A DNA stretch of 64,000 nucleotides from NCBI GenBank assembly GCA_018398585.1, contig JAGTTD010000010.1, positions 33,644,638 to 33,708,637 on the forward strand, given 5' to 3'. The notes beneath the pieces are model-generated. The model was not told the DNA's origin and did not search any database. It saw nothing but the letters and a program-made list of their open reading frames with translations. The translations under genes were made by a program, and so were the position numbers. This document shows, in pieces, positions 1-10,500 of the stretch. This DNA is from Simmondsia chinensis (Eukaryota; Streptophyta; Magnoliopsida; Caryophyllales; Simmondsiaceae). Positions within the stretch are counted from its first letter, which is position 1. Each line of letters opens with the position of its first letter.

Positions 1-1204
1 CCACCATCTCCATCTGCCTCTCAAACTCCGCCCGACCCGCCGCCACATCCTTCAACCTCTTCACCACCACCGTCGTCCCGTCCTCCAGCACCGCCTTGTA
101 GCTCGTCCCGACGGTCCCCTTTCCAAGCACCTCCGCCGATGCCCTCAACAGATCCTCCAAATCAAAGCTATACCCACCACCATTGATGAACACCAGCTTG
201 TTCCTCTCCCCTTCGGCCGCCCCGCTCGTCAAATCGTCCTTCGACGATGACGTTCCCGCTTCCCCAGCTGCCACCGCGCGAGCTGTCGTGCCAGGTTTCG
301 GCTCCCCAGCCGACTTAGTTGTCGGCTGCCGATGACGGCGGAACACGCAGATCAGTAAGAGTGCGAGTAAGAGGAGGAACGCAGCTGCGGCCCCGATTGA
401 GATGCCGATAATGGCGCCTTTTGAGAGCTTCTTGTGGGTCGTCTGAGCCGGGGTCGACGGGACAATCGCCGTGGGAGATGGAGAAGCCGGTGGCGGAAAG
501 AACGTGGTGTTGCACGGCTTAAGCGGGCCGCCGCAGAGCTGAATGTTACCCCTAAACGAAGATTCTGGAAACTTTGTAAGACTCTGTGGGATAGACCCAT
601 TTAGATTGTTGTTTGATACATTGAAATCGGCCAAATCTGCGCTAATGCTCGGCAAATTGCCGCTAAAATTGTTGTTCTGAAGGAACAAACCCGTCAAATG
701 GGTCAAACTGTTAACCCCAAATGGGATTTCCCCAGAGAAATTGTTACTTGAAATATCCAACCGGGTCAACCTCGTAAGTTGAGTCAAACTCGTAGGAAAC
801 TCGCCGGTAAAGTGATTCCGCTGAATATAAACGCTGCGTAGAAGGGTCAAATTACGCAAATCCTCGGGGATTCGGCCGCTTAGACTGTTGTAATGCAAAC
901 TCAGGACCCGAAGTTGAGTCAACCGCCCAATAGTATTAGGCGGAATGGGACCCACAAGACCCGCGGCGGGTAATCGTAGGGTTAAGACCCGTGTCCGAGA
1001 CGAGTCACAACCGACCCCAGCCCAGCTGCAGGCGGAGTCACTGGCGTTCCATTGGAGCCGTGACGCGTGGGGAACTCTCGAGATGAAGTCCTGAAGCGCT
1101 TGCCGGTCCTGGGTGGGCTCTGAATCGGATCTTCTACACAAAATTACCAGAATCAAAAGCACACCCAGTGCAGTAACCCTAGAAAAGTGGAGGAAATCCG
1201 CCAT
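1..1204 (-). CDS. LRR receptor-like kinase, 5' exon (partial, runs off left edge)
   Basis: Reading back from the ATG at 1204 gives 401 codons without a stop to the window edge. Order: hydrophobic signal peptide (about residues 1-28), LRRNT-like segment ending CSWAGVGC (59-66), about five leucine-rich repeats (73-210; e.g. [16 protein letters not shown]), an LCGGPLKPC cysteine pair, a Ser/Pro-rich stretch, one membrane helix (263-288), and the start of a kinase domain with glycine loop [12 protein letters not shown] (361-372) and lysine 382 in VVVKRL. This is the architecture of LRR-III kinases such as Arabidopsis At2g26730, often labelled 'probable inactive' because of changes in the catalytic loop, which lies outside this window. 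Expected role: plasma-membrane signalling; the ligand cannot be inferred. The start is supported because the signal peptide begins directly at this ATG. It is transcribed away from the TE-rich interval. The name is by recognition, not search. Confidence 0.93.
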   Translation of the reverse strand, partial: MADFLHFSRVTALGVLLILVILCRRSDSEPTQDRQALQDFISRVPHASRLQWNASDSACSWAGVGCDSSRTRVLTLRLPAAGLVGPIPPNTIGRLTQLRVLSLHYNSLSGRIPEDLRNLTLLRSVYIQRNHFTGEFPTSLTQLTRLTRLDISSNNFSGEIPFGVNSLTHLTGLFLQNNNFSGNLPSISADLADFNVSNNNLNGSIPQSLTKFPESSFRGNIQLCGGPLKPCNTTFFPPPASPSPTAIVPSTPAQTTHKKLSKGAIIGISIGAAAAFLLLLALLLICVFRRHRQPTTKSAGEPKPGTTARAVAAGEAGTSSSKDDLTSGAAEGERNKLVFINGGGYSFDLEDLLRASAEVLGKGTVGTSYKAVLEDGTTVVVKRLKDVAAGRAEFERQMEMV

Positions 1205-1479
1205 TGATGGAAGAATCAAGCTTAAAAGAAGAGATGAAAGAGGGGATAGAAAGAATAGGGTTAATTAAAGGGAAATTGTTCGCCGGTGAAAGGGCCGAGA
1301 GAAAGGGGGTCCCGGCGCGTGCCCATGTGAGTAGAAACCGAAAAGGTGAAGAGAGAGAGAGAATGGGATGAAGGGGGATGTTTTGTTTTGTAAAGAGGGA
1401 GAATTTGGGGGCATCACGGGGAAATGTAAAAACATGACTTATCACTCCATGTGTATATTAGGGGTGTTAAAAAAATTTG
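1205..1479 (-). promoter_or_regulatory. Presumed 5' UTR/promoter of the LRR-RLK gene
   Basis: The 240 bp before the start codon is pyrimidine-rich on the minus strand (a (CT)n run near 1350-1362), as is common in plant 5' UTRs. A TATATTAG-like AT patch lies near 1453-1462. TE sequence begins at 1483, so the promoter is short or extends into repeats. No specific regulatory motif is claimed. Confidence 0.4.
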
Positions 1480-1848
1480 TAAGGCTTTGTTTAACGTATA
1501 GAATTAAAATTAAATTATAAAATTATAATTTTGATAGAATTAAAATTTTATTGTTTAGTTTATCAAAAAAATAAAATATTAGAATTATAATTACATAATG
1601 ATTTGAATTATCAAGGGTTTTCAGCCAATCAAGTTACGGTCGGATTTTGGTTGCAGCAATTCGCTTTGAGTTCGTGTTATTACAGTTGGAGCAATTCACT
1701 TTGAATAAGAGTTATTCGGGTTTCGAGTCAAATTGGGTCTAATATCGCGTCGGATCATTTGATGTTCAAGTTATCTCGGATTTTCAGTTAATCGGATTAT
1801 GGCCTGTTTGGGATTGCTGTGAAAAAAACTATTTTTTTTCAAAAGCAC

Positions 1849-1895
1849 AACAACAACAATCCCAGTGCCTCCAGGGCTCCCGCATACTCAGGGTC

Positions 1896-1926
<31 letters not shown>

Positions 1927-2015
1927 GATGTACACAGTCTTCCCCCTTCAGAGGGCTACCCTAAAGAAAGGATGTTTCCGAGGACCCCCGGCATGAAAAA
2001 CTGGTCCGCAACAAC
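1849..2015 (-). mobile_element. RTE-LINE/SINE-like 3' tail, (TTG)n end, nested in MITE
   Basis: On the minus strand it reads GCGGACC...GGGGTCCTCGG...GCGGGAGCCC...CACTGGGATTGTTGTTGTTG, the same tail found at 17271, 31800, 33149 and elsewhere in this window. It is flanked by a 15-bp duplication TTTTTTCAAAAGCAC (1834-1848 and 2016-2030), typical of target-primed reverse transcription. It contains the G29 run. Confidence 0.85.
1896..1924 (+). repeat. G29 homopolymer
   Basis: Twenty-nine consecutive G on the plus strand, at the position where other copies of this tail carry a short C run on the opposite strand. The large tandem duplication begins two bases later. Confidence 0.95.
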
Positions 2016-3366
2016 TTTTTTCAAAAGCACTTTTTATAAAAACACTTTTGTAAAAGGTGTTGTTTTAAATAAGCAGTTTGTGTTTGGCCAACCAATATTG
2101 TGAATGTTTGGCCAATGTTAAAAAAAATGCTTTTTCTATAAAATTACCAGAAATAATACTAACAGAAGTCTTTTATAGTTAAAAAAATTACACATAACCA
2201 TTCTAAATAATTAATATATTTCTTAAATATTTAAAATATTTTCTAAATATATAAATATTTCTTAAGTATTTAAAATATTTTTAATATTTATAAATATTTT
2301 CTCAATATTGTAAAAATATTTAATTTTTTATGAAAATTAAAATATTTTCAAATATTTAAAATATTTTCTAAATATCATAAATATATTATTAAGTGTTAAA
2401 ATATTTTTTTTATATTTGATATCTTTTTAAAAATATATAAACTATTTGTAAAATATATAAATTAATTTTTAAATATATTAATAAACTTTAGGATACCTAA
2501 AATAAACTTTCTCAATTGTTTAATTTTTACTTCTGCTTCTTCTTTAAAAAATAAGCACCAAATTTTTACTTTTTCTTATAAGCAGAAAAACACTTTCTGC
2601 TTTTAGTAAAAAGCACTTTTTCTCAGTTTTCAAACACCCTCAAATCTCATAAAAGTGCTTTTTTCATTATAAAAAAAAAAAAAAAACACTTTTTCCCCTA
2701 ACATAAACAATCCCAAATAGGCCCTTAGTCATTTCAGGATTCAGGCTAGAATTGATAGAGTTTGAGTTGTTTTGGGTCATTTTGAGCTCGAGTCATCTTA
2801 GTTTTGGAAAAAACGAGTCGTATCATTTTAAATTTTGAGTCATCTTAGGTTGAGTCTAAGATGGGTGAGGTTACCTTGGGTCTAGCGTGTATTAAGTTTT
2901 GGTCAATTTGGTCAGGTCATTTCCATTTGCCTCAGCTTGTTTACATCACATTCAAGTTTTAAGTAATTTCATTTTCTACATTTGAGTCATCTTAAGTTTT
3001 GAGTTGATCGGATTAGGTCACTTCGAACTTTGAACTAAGGTAATTTTGGTCATTTCAAGTTCAAGTTACTTGAGTTGGGTGATTTCGAGGTTTGGGTCAA
3101 ATTTGAGATTATATCTAAATCTTTAGATTTTAAGTCATCTTGTATTTGAGTTAACCAAGTGGGATGATTTTGGGTTTTAGATCAGTAGAGTTAATATGGA
3201 ATTACAATTCCTTACCCCATTCAAGGAATTGGAAGGTATGATTTTCAGTTAAAATCTAATTCCATGGAATTGGACAGTAGAATTATAATTCCAATTTCAG
3301 CAGGTAAATCATACAAAAGAATTAGAATTCCGGGCTCCAATTCCATGCTCCAAGCACAGCCTAATT

Positions 3367-4054
3367 GAATATCGAACGAAATTTTACTGACCCAAAAATT
3401 CTGTTAACCATACCAAATTTTCGGTTTGGTTAACCAAACCAAAAAAATTTTAGGTATTTTGAGACAGTAATAGTTAGTGATTTTGTCTATTTCAGTTAAT
3501 CGATTTACTGAAATAATATATATCATGTACATATTTTTAAATGTTCATAATAATATATTTTTCGCTAAGTATGTTTTTCTAATATATTATAAATGACTAT
3601 TTCCATAATGCATGCTTAACTTTATTTTTCCCCCCTAATTCATCTCCTATCATAGAGTACTCGTGTACCACTGTTATATCCCAAATATTAAATAAGCACT
3701 ACTTTACTACAATTCAATGCTACTCGTTTGCCCACTTGTTGGTTAAATAAAATATTGTATGTTCAATTTCTAGAATTGGATTATAAGCTCATAATTCTTT
3801 GAATATTATCACCTATAATGCTTTTTTGAACATGTACAAAATATTAAGGAGATATATTATATAACATGAAAGAGGCGTATTATTTTTCCAATTAATGGTT
3901 AACCGAAATAACCGAACTGAATTACCGATTTATCGAATGTCGATTAACCCGTCTTTTTGGTTACGGTAACAGTTATAAATTTTTGAGTATTTTGGTTATG
4001 GTTAACAAAACTGGAGTACTTTTCGGTACGGTTAATCGAACTATGAATACCCCT
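3367..4054. mobile_element. Candidate MITE with CGGTTAACC-rich ends (copy at 8987-9674)
   Basis: The left portion (3400-3430) has TTCGGTTTGGTTAACC phrases. The right portion (3895-4050) has inverted-sense CGGTTAACCG/TTCGGTACGG phrases and ends GAATACCCCTTA, as hAT-type MITEs often do. I could not fix a target-site duplication, so the ends are approximate. Confidence 0.4.
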
Positions 4055-4489
4055 TAATATATAGTATTATATAGTTGCTAAAATATAGTCATAGGAAATT
4101 TATTATTCAAGTGTTATTATTTAATTATTTTAAAATATTTATTTAGTATTTTAAATAAAAAGAATGCTAAAACATCATACTCATTTAGTTGAATCAACTA
4201 CTTAAATATTAACACAAAATATAATATACAACAACACATAAGAAGACACTTAAAAATCATTTTTATGTCATGCCAGTCCAACACTGGGAGGGAGATACCA
4301 ATCAAACATGTGGACAAGTGCTAGACATCGTATAGAGTTACAAAAATTAACTTATTGTTTAATGTAACTATGAAAAAGTTTATTTTGGCTAGTATAATAT
4401 TTTTTTAAACTTTTACAAGTATAGTGTTAAAAGAATTCACATAAATATAATTACACATAAAGTTGTTGTACCGTCACTATGGTTCAATA

Positions 4490-6066
4490 TCCTAAACTTT
4501 CATCAAGGATCCCAACAGATTGAACAATGCATCAGAGAAGGCTGGTCATCTATCATAGGAAATGGCCTAAAAACATCATTTTGGGAGGATGTTTGGATTG
4601 AGAACTTGCCGCTAAAAGACAGATACCCAAGGCTTTTCAGTATATCAGAGCAAAAAGGGAAATGCATTGGGGAAATGGGGTGCTGGGATGGGCTTTGCTG
4701 GCACTGGAACTTTATGTGGAGAAGAAGGTTTTGTGTTTGAAGTTGAGATGAGGGATGAGCTCCTACATCTGCTAGGTCCTGTCTTTATGTGCCCAGAAAA
4801 ATCCGATACATGCTGCTGGAGATTTGAGCCAAGAGGAAGGTACACGATCAGATCCTTCTGCAGAAATATGTGGCAGAGGCAAAGCATGGATCAAACTCAT
4901 GTAATCAAAGGTTTTTGGAAAGGGGCGGTTCCCCCAAAGGTTGAGATCTTTACATGGCTAGCTCTACTCAACAAGGTTAATACAAAATCAAGCTTGTTAG
5001 GCTTGGTATTGTTGATGAGCAGCTCAATATATGCATAATGTGCAACCAAGGAGCAGAAACACCTGATCACCTCTTCATTCACTGTCAAAATGCCTGGAAC
5101 GCATGGTGTTCATTAGCTGACTGGTGGAAGCAAACATTGGTGACTTCACCTTCAATCAAACTGTGGCATGAGCAGTAGCAAGGCGTGTATCCAAGCGGCT
5201 TCAGGGGAAAATGCTGATATATCACCTTCTTTGCAGCAATTTGGTCTATTTGGCTTGCTAGAAATGACTTTATTTTCATGGAAAAGCGAACATCCACACA
5301 AGAGATCATTGATATTGCGAAGTACAGAGTGGCTACTTGGATTAAGGCTGTAAATGAAGACCTCCCCTACTCTACTTAACAAATTATATCGGATATTGAC
5401 ACGGTATCTAAGTGGAAAAAAGCGAAAAGTCCTAGACCTCAAGTTGTTTGGTCTCCTCCTGAATTTGGATCCTTGAAATGGAATGTGGATGGATCATCAA
5501 CAGGAAAGCCAGGCGATGCAGGTGTTGGTGGTGTGCTTAGAGATTGGCAAGGCAACATTCTTTATGGGTTCTCGGTTCCAATTGGGACCAAAGATTCAAA
5601 CTTCGCTGAAATTGAAGCTATAAGATTAGCCCTTGAATACTCTTAACAAGACAACAACATCAAGAGTAGTAGGCTAATAATCGAATCTGACTCAAGAAAC
5701 GTTGTCTCATGGGCTAACAACTTAGACTCTTATCCTTGGAAGATGAACTTTGTTATCAATAGAATCCAAGTGCTCCGGAAAGAGTTCTCTTGGGTCTCAA
5801 TCATACACCAGAAGAGAGAAGCAAATCAACTAGTTGACTCCCTTGCCAAGAACGCTATTCTAAGAAGCTCCCCCTTGATTGCTTGGATTCAATAGATTGA
5901 CTACAATTACTTGTGGATTGTATTTTGCCAGTGGTTTTTTGATTTACAGGAGTATCCACATTTTGTATAGAGTGGATAGCTTTTGTTATTTTGTTGTTGC
6001 CCGTCCATCTCATTGGACTTGTACAAATTCTAAAGATGAATGAAAACTCAATTATCAAAAAAAAAA
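4490..6066 (+). pseudogene. L1-type LINE ORF2 C-terminal remnant (zf-RVT plus RNase H), poly(A) end
   Basis: A 5'-truncated plant L1 retrotransposon. Read across frames it gives GNGLKTSFWEDVWI, then the RT-associated zinc-binding domain (KGAVPPKVEIFTWLALLNKV and CIMCNQGAETPDHLFIHC), then an RNase H-like domain from about 5470 (LKWNVDGSSTGKPGDAG, AEIEAIRLALEYS, LIIESDSRNVVSW, KREANQLVDSLAK). Breaks: frame changes near 4735, 4996 and 5170-5340, a stop in the RNase H domain at about 5644-5646 (YS then TAA), and loss of the endonuclease and RT palm. The 3' end carries CAATTATC followed by an A run at 6057-6066. I did not find a TSD. Not functional. An exact copy bar one base lies at 10110-11686. 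Short ORFs in this interval are fragments of this element. Confidence 0.9.
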
Positions 6067-7081
6067 TATATGCTCATAATTTTTTCCCCACTTGCAAAGG
6101 TGGCAGGTGGGTTTCAAACCCCTCCATGAATGTTAAAAAAATTAGCTCATTTCTAGTTCGGTGACAAAAAATTCTATTAATACTACTACAATACCTTTCT
6201 TTTTAACTTTGCAAGTACAATACTAAAAAGTTCATATAGGCCTACTTTAATTTTTTCTTTCATTTCTTTAAAATATATATAAATTAAGCTTCTGAATATT
6301 TAAAAGCCTATTGTTAAAATACAGTCAATTTTTTGACAAAAATTGCTAATTATAATATATAACTATAATAATACAAAAGTATTACATACAACATCTTTAA
6401 TGAGTTATTCAACATAAAGTATTTAAAAGTTTCACCTCATTTATTTTGAATATCTCGTTCACATCATCATTTGGTTACTCACGCACTCTAATGGAATAGT
6501 GAAATTTTATTATTTTTAATATTTTGTAATACTTGTTGAATATTTTATGGTCTTGGATTTTTATATTTCGTGCTTAGTTAATTAAATTCGAGATAACACT
6601 CATGTTCGATAGATCACACGAAGTCAAGAGTCAAGAAAGACTTTATTTACCACCGAGCCCATTCCAAGATATACTAATTTAACCGGTTTTATGTACCTCT
6701 TATATATGTCATGACGTAGAGGCTGGATTTAATGCTTTTCATAAGTTCACAGCTTATTATGGTGGTGTGCAACTACAAAGTTGATAGACTCTCTTAAGGA
6801 AATGTGGGGTGGTAATCATCCCTTGTCAAGAGCGTGGACTTAACTCTCTTAACCGTTCCTGAGTACCCAAGTATCAGGTTGTTATAAGGGAACTCATACA
6901 TCCCGTTTGCAAAATACGCTTTGATGTTGACATCACATGAATAGGTGTGCATAATATATCGCAACTATGCCGCTAATTATCGGGGAAAAAAACATGAATA
7001 GGTGTGCATATTATTCACAATGACAACTCAAGTTTAAGACTATGCTCCCCTTTGTGGTTATGTGACTTGCATACTTACTAG
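6067..7081. other. Unclassified AT-rich intergenic DNA inside duplication copy 1
   Basis: No coding signal or terminal repeats that I recognise. A 19-bp phrase ACATGAATAGGTGTGCATA occurs twice about 55 bp apart (near 6936 and 6991). Repeated identically at 11687-12701. Confidence 0.6.
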
Positions 7082-7541
7082 TAGGGGTGGGGTGTTCATG
7101 GGTATGGGTATACCGACGATCCACCCAACCCAAAGAGATTGCGTTGGGTTGGGTTTGGTATCCATTAGAAGTTGGTTTCTAATGGGTCCAATTATGGATA
7201 CCCATGGGTTACTTGGGTGGTTTTGGGTTACCCATGGGTAACTCTTAATTTTTTATTCTCTAAGTATTAAACTAGAGTATTTTTGATATAGCCTTTCAAT
7301 TCCTAAGTACAAATTTCTATAAGTTAGAATTTTCAAAACAGAAAATTGTTACTTTGGTACTGTGAGATTTGAACATTTATACTTAGATACCCTGACATTT
7401 TAATATATATAATGAGGTATCCTGAGATTTGAATATTTTATCATTAGGTATCTTATGTCAAAATTTGATCAATTTTTATAAGAATTAGACCAACTTGATA
7501 CAAAAAAATGATGATATAGTACATAATTACGATAACATAAA
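7082..7541. mobile_element. hAT-type MITE, left part only (cut by the duplication junction)
   Basis: Identical to the first 460 bp of the complete element at 12702-13862: starts TAGGGGTGGGGTG and holds ATGGGTA/ACCCAACCC-rich inverted phrases. It stops abruptly at the tandem junction, which shows the element pre-dates the duplication. Confidence 0.8.
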
Positions 7542-7545
7542 ATGA

Positions 7546-10500
7546 TGATGTACACAGTCTTCCCCCTTCAGAGGGCTACCCTAAAGAAAGGATGTTTCCG
7601 AGGACCCCCGGCATGAAAAACTGGTCCGCAACAACTTTTTTCAAAAGCACTTTTTATAAAAACACTTTTGTAAAAGGTGTTGTTTTAAATAAGCAGTTTG
7701 TGTTTGGCCAACCAATATTGTGAATGTTTGGCCAATGTTAAAAAAAATGCTTTTTCTATAAAATTACCAGAAATAATACTAACAGAAGTCTTTTATAGTT
7801 AAAAAAATTACACATAACCATTCTAAATAATTAATATATTTCTTAAATATTTAAAATATTTTCTAAATATATAAATATTTCTTAAGTATTTAAAATATTT
7901 TTAATATTTATAAATATTTTCTCAATATTGTAAAAATATTTAATTTTTTATGAAAATTAAAATATTTTCAAATATTTAAAATATTTTCTAAATATCATAA
8001 ATATATTATTAAGTGTTAAAATATTTTTTTTATATTTGATATCTTTTTAAAAATATATAAACTATTTGTAAAATATATAAATTAATTTTTAAATATATTA
8101 ATAAACTTTAGGATACCTAAAATAAACTTTCTCAATTGTTTAATTTTTACTTCTGCTTCTTCTTTAAAAAATAAGCACCAAATTTTTACTTTTTCTTATA
8201 AGCAGAAAAACACTTTCTGCTTTTAGTAAAAAGCACTTTTTCTCAGTTTTCAAACACCCTCAAATCTCATAAAAGTGCTTTTTTCATTATAAAAAAAAAA
8301 AAAAAACACTTTTTCCCCTAACATAAACAATCCCAAATAGGCCCTTAGTCATTTCAGGATTCAGGCTAGAATTGATAGAGTTTGAGTTGTTTTGGGTCAT
8401 TTTGAGCTCGAGTCATCTTAGTTTTGGAAAAAACGAGTCGTATCATTTTAAATTTTGAGTCATCTTAGGTTGAGTCTAAGATGGGTGAGGTTACCTTGGG
8501 TCTAGCGTGTATTAAGTTTTGGTCAATTTGGTCAGGTCATTTCCATTTGCCTCAGCTTGTTTACATCACATTCAAGTTTTAAGTAATTTCATTTTCTACA
8601 TTTGAGTCATCTTAAGTTTTGAGTTGATCGGATTAGGTCACTTCGAACTTTGAACTAAGGTAATTTTGGTCATTTCAAGTTCAAGTTACTTGAGTTGGGT
8701 GATTTCGAGGTTTGGGTCAAATTTGAGATTATATCTAAATCTTTAGATTTTAAGTCATCTTGTATTTGAGTTAACCAAGTGGGATGATTTTGGGTTTTAG
8801 ATCAGTAGAGTTAATATGGAATTACAATTCCTTACCCCATTCAAGGAATTGGAAGGTATGATTTTCAGTTAAAATCTAATTCCATGGAATTGGACAGTAG
8901 AATTATAATTCCAATTTCAGCAGGTAAATCATACAAAAGAATTAGAATTCCGGGCTCCAATTCCATGCTCCAAGCACAGCCTAATTGAATATCGAACGAA
9001 ATTTTACTGACCCAAAAATTCTGTTAACCATACCAAATTTTCGGTTTGGTTAACCAAACCAAAAAAATTTTAGGTATTTTGAGACAGTAATAGTTAGTGA
9101 TTTTGTCTATTTCAGTTAATCGATTTACTGAAATAATATATATCATGTACATATTTTTAAATGTTCATAATAATATATTTTTCGCTAAGTATGTTTTTCT
9201 AATATATTATAAATGACTATTTCCATAATGCATGCTTAACTTTATTTTTCCCCCCTAATTCATCTCCTATCATAGAGTACTCGTGTACCACTGTTATATC
9301 CCAAATATTAAATAAGCACTACTTTACTACAATTCAATGCTACTCGTTTGCCCACTTGTTGGTTAAATAAAATATTGTATGTTCAATTTCTAGAATTGGA
9401 TTATAAGCTCATAATTCTTTGAATATTATCACCTATAATGCTTTTTTGAACATGTACAAAATATTAAGGAGATATATTATATAACATGAAAGAGGCGTAT
9501 TATTTTTCCAATTAATGGTTAACCGAAATAACCGAACTGAATTACCGATTTATCGAATGTCGATTAACCCGTCTTTTTGGTTACGGTAACAGTTATAAAT
9601 TTTTGAGTATTTTGGTTATGGTTAACAAAACTGGAGTACTTTTCGGTACGGTTAATCGAACTATGAATACCCCTTAATATATAGTATTATATAGTTGCTA
9701 AAATATAGTCATAGGAAATTTATTATTCAAGTGTTATTATTTAATTATTTTAAAATATTTATTTAGTATTTTAAATAAAAAGAATGCTAAAACATCATAC
9801 TCATTTAGTTGAATCAACTACTTAAATATTAACACAAAATATAATATACAACAACACATAAGAAGACACTTAAAAATCATTTTTATGTCATGCCAGTCCA
9901 ACACTGGGAGGGAGATACCAATCAAACATGTGGACAAGTGCTAGACATCGTATAGAGTTACAAAAATTAACTTATTGTTTAATGTAACTATGAAAAAGTT
10001 TATTTTGGCTAGTATAATATTTTTTTAAACTTTTACAAGTATAGTGTTAAAAGAATTCACATAAATATAATTACACATAAAGTTGTTGTACCGTCACTAT
10101 GGTTCAATATCCTAAACTTTCATCAAGGATCCCAACAGATTGAACAATGCATCAGAGAAGGCTGGTCATCTATCATAGGAAATGGCCTAAAAACATCATT
10201 TTGGGAGGATGTTTGGATTGAGAACTTGCCGCTAAAAGACAGATACCCAAGGCTTTTCAGTATATCAGAGCAAAAAGGGAAATGCATTGGGGAAATGGGG
10301 TGCTGGGATGGGCTTTGCTGGCACTGGAACTTTATGTGGAGAAGAAGGTTTTGTGTTTGAAGTTGAGATGAGGGATGAGCTCCTACATCTGCTAGGTCCT
10401 GTCTTTATGTGCCCAGAAAAATCCGATACATGCTGCTGGAGATTTGAGCCAAGAGGAAGGTACACGATCAGATCCTTCTGCAGAAATATGTGGCAGAGGC

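Larger units (their letters stand above)
1800..2724. mobile_element. Tourist-like MITE nested in the outer element
   Basis: The left end TGGCCTGTTTGGGATTG and the right end, read inverted, GGGCCTATTTGGGATTG are near-identical terminal repeats flanked by TTA on both sides (1797-1799 and 2725-2727). The interior is AT-rich with many AAATATTT phrases and poly-A/T runs. An RTE tail is inserted at 1849-2015. No coding capacity. Confidence 0.82.
1483..3361. mobile_element. Tourist-like (PIF/Harbinger) non-autonomous element, outer layer of a nest
   Basis: The left end GGCTTTGTTTAACGTATAG matches the reverse complement of the right end (GGCTGTGCTTGGAGCATGG) imperfectly. Both sides are flanked by TAA (1480-1482 and 3362-3364), the TWA target expected of PIF/Harbinger. 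No transposase is present. The interior (1640-1797, 2728-3195) is a degenerate run of GAGTCAT/TTTTGAGT-like phrases. It is split by a second Tourist-like element at 1800-2724. Confidence 0.7.
1926..7541 (+). repeat. 5.6-kb direct tandem duplication, copy 1
   Basis: Positions 1926-7541 match 7546-13161 at a constant offset of 5620. The only difference I saw is T at 5804 versus G at 11424. It contains the right part of the Tourist nest, an inverted-repeat element, a dead L1 LINE, unclassified AT-rich DNA and the left part of a hAT MITE. Four bases (7542-7545, ATGA) sit at the junction. Confidence 0.95.

Noticed and set aside
1819..2103. 94-codon ORF with a poly-glycine run
   Set aside because: Produced by translating the G29 tract in an RTE tail and MITE sequence.
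4667..5038. 123-codon ORF (also at 10287-10658)
   Set aside because: Fragment of the L1 zf-RVT region between frameshifts, not an independent gene.
6098..6125. B-box-like GGTGGGTTTCAAACCCC
   Set aside because: No A box, tail or TSD; a short palindrome explains it better than a tRNA or SINE.
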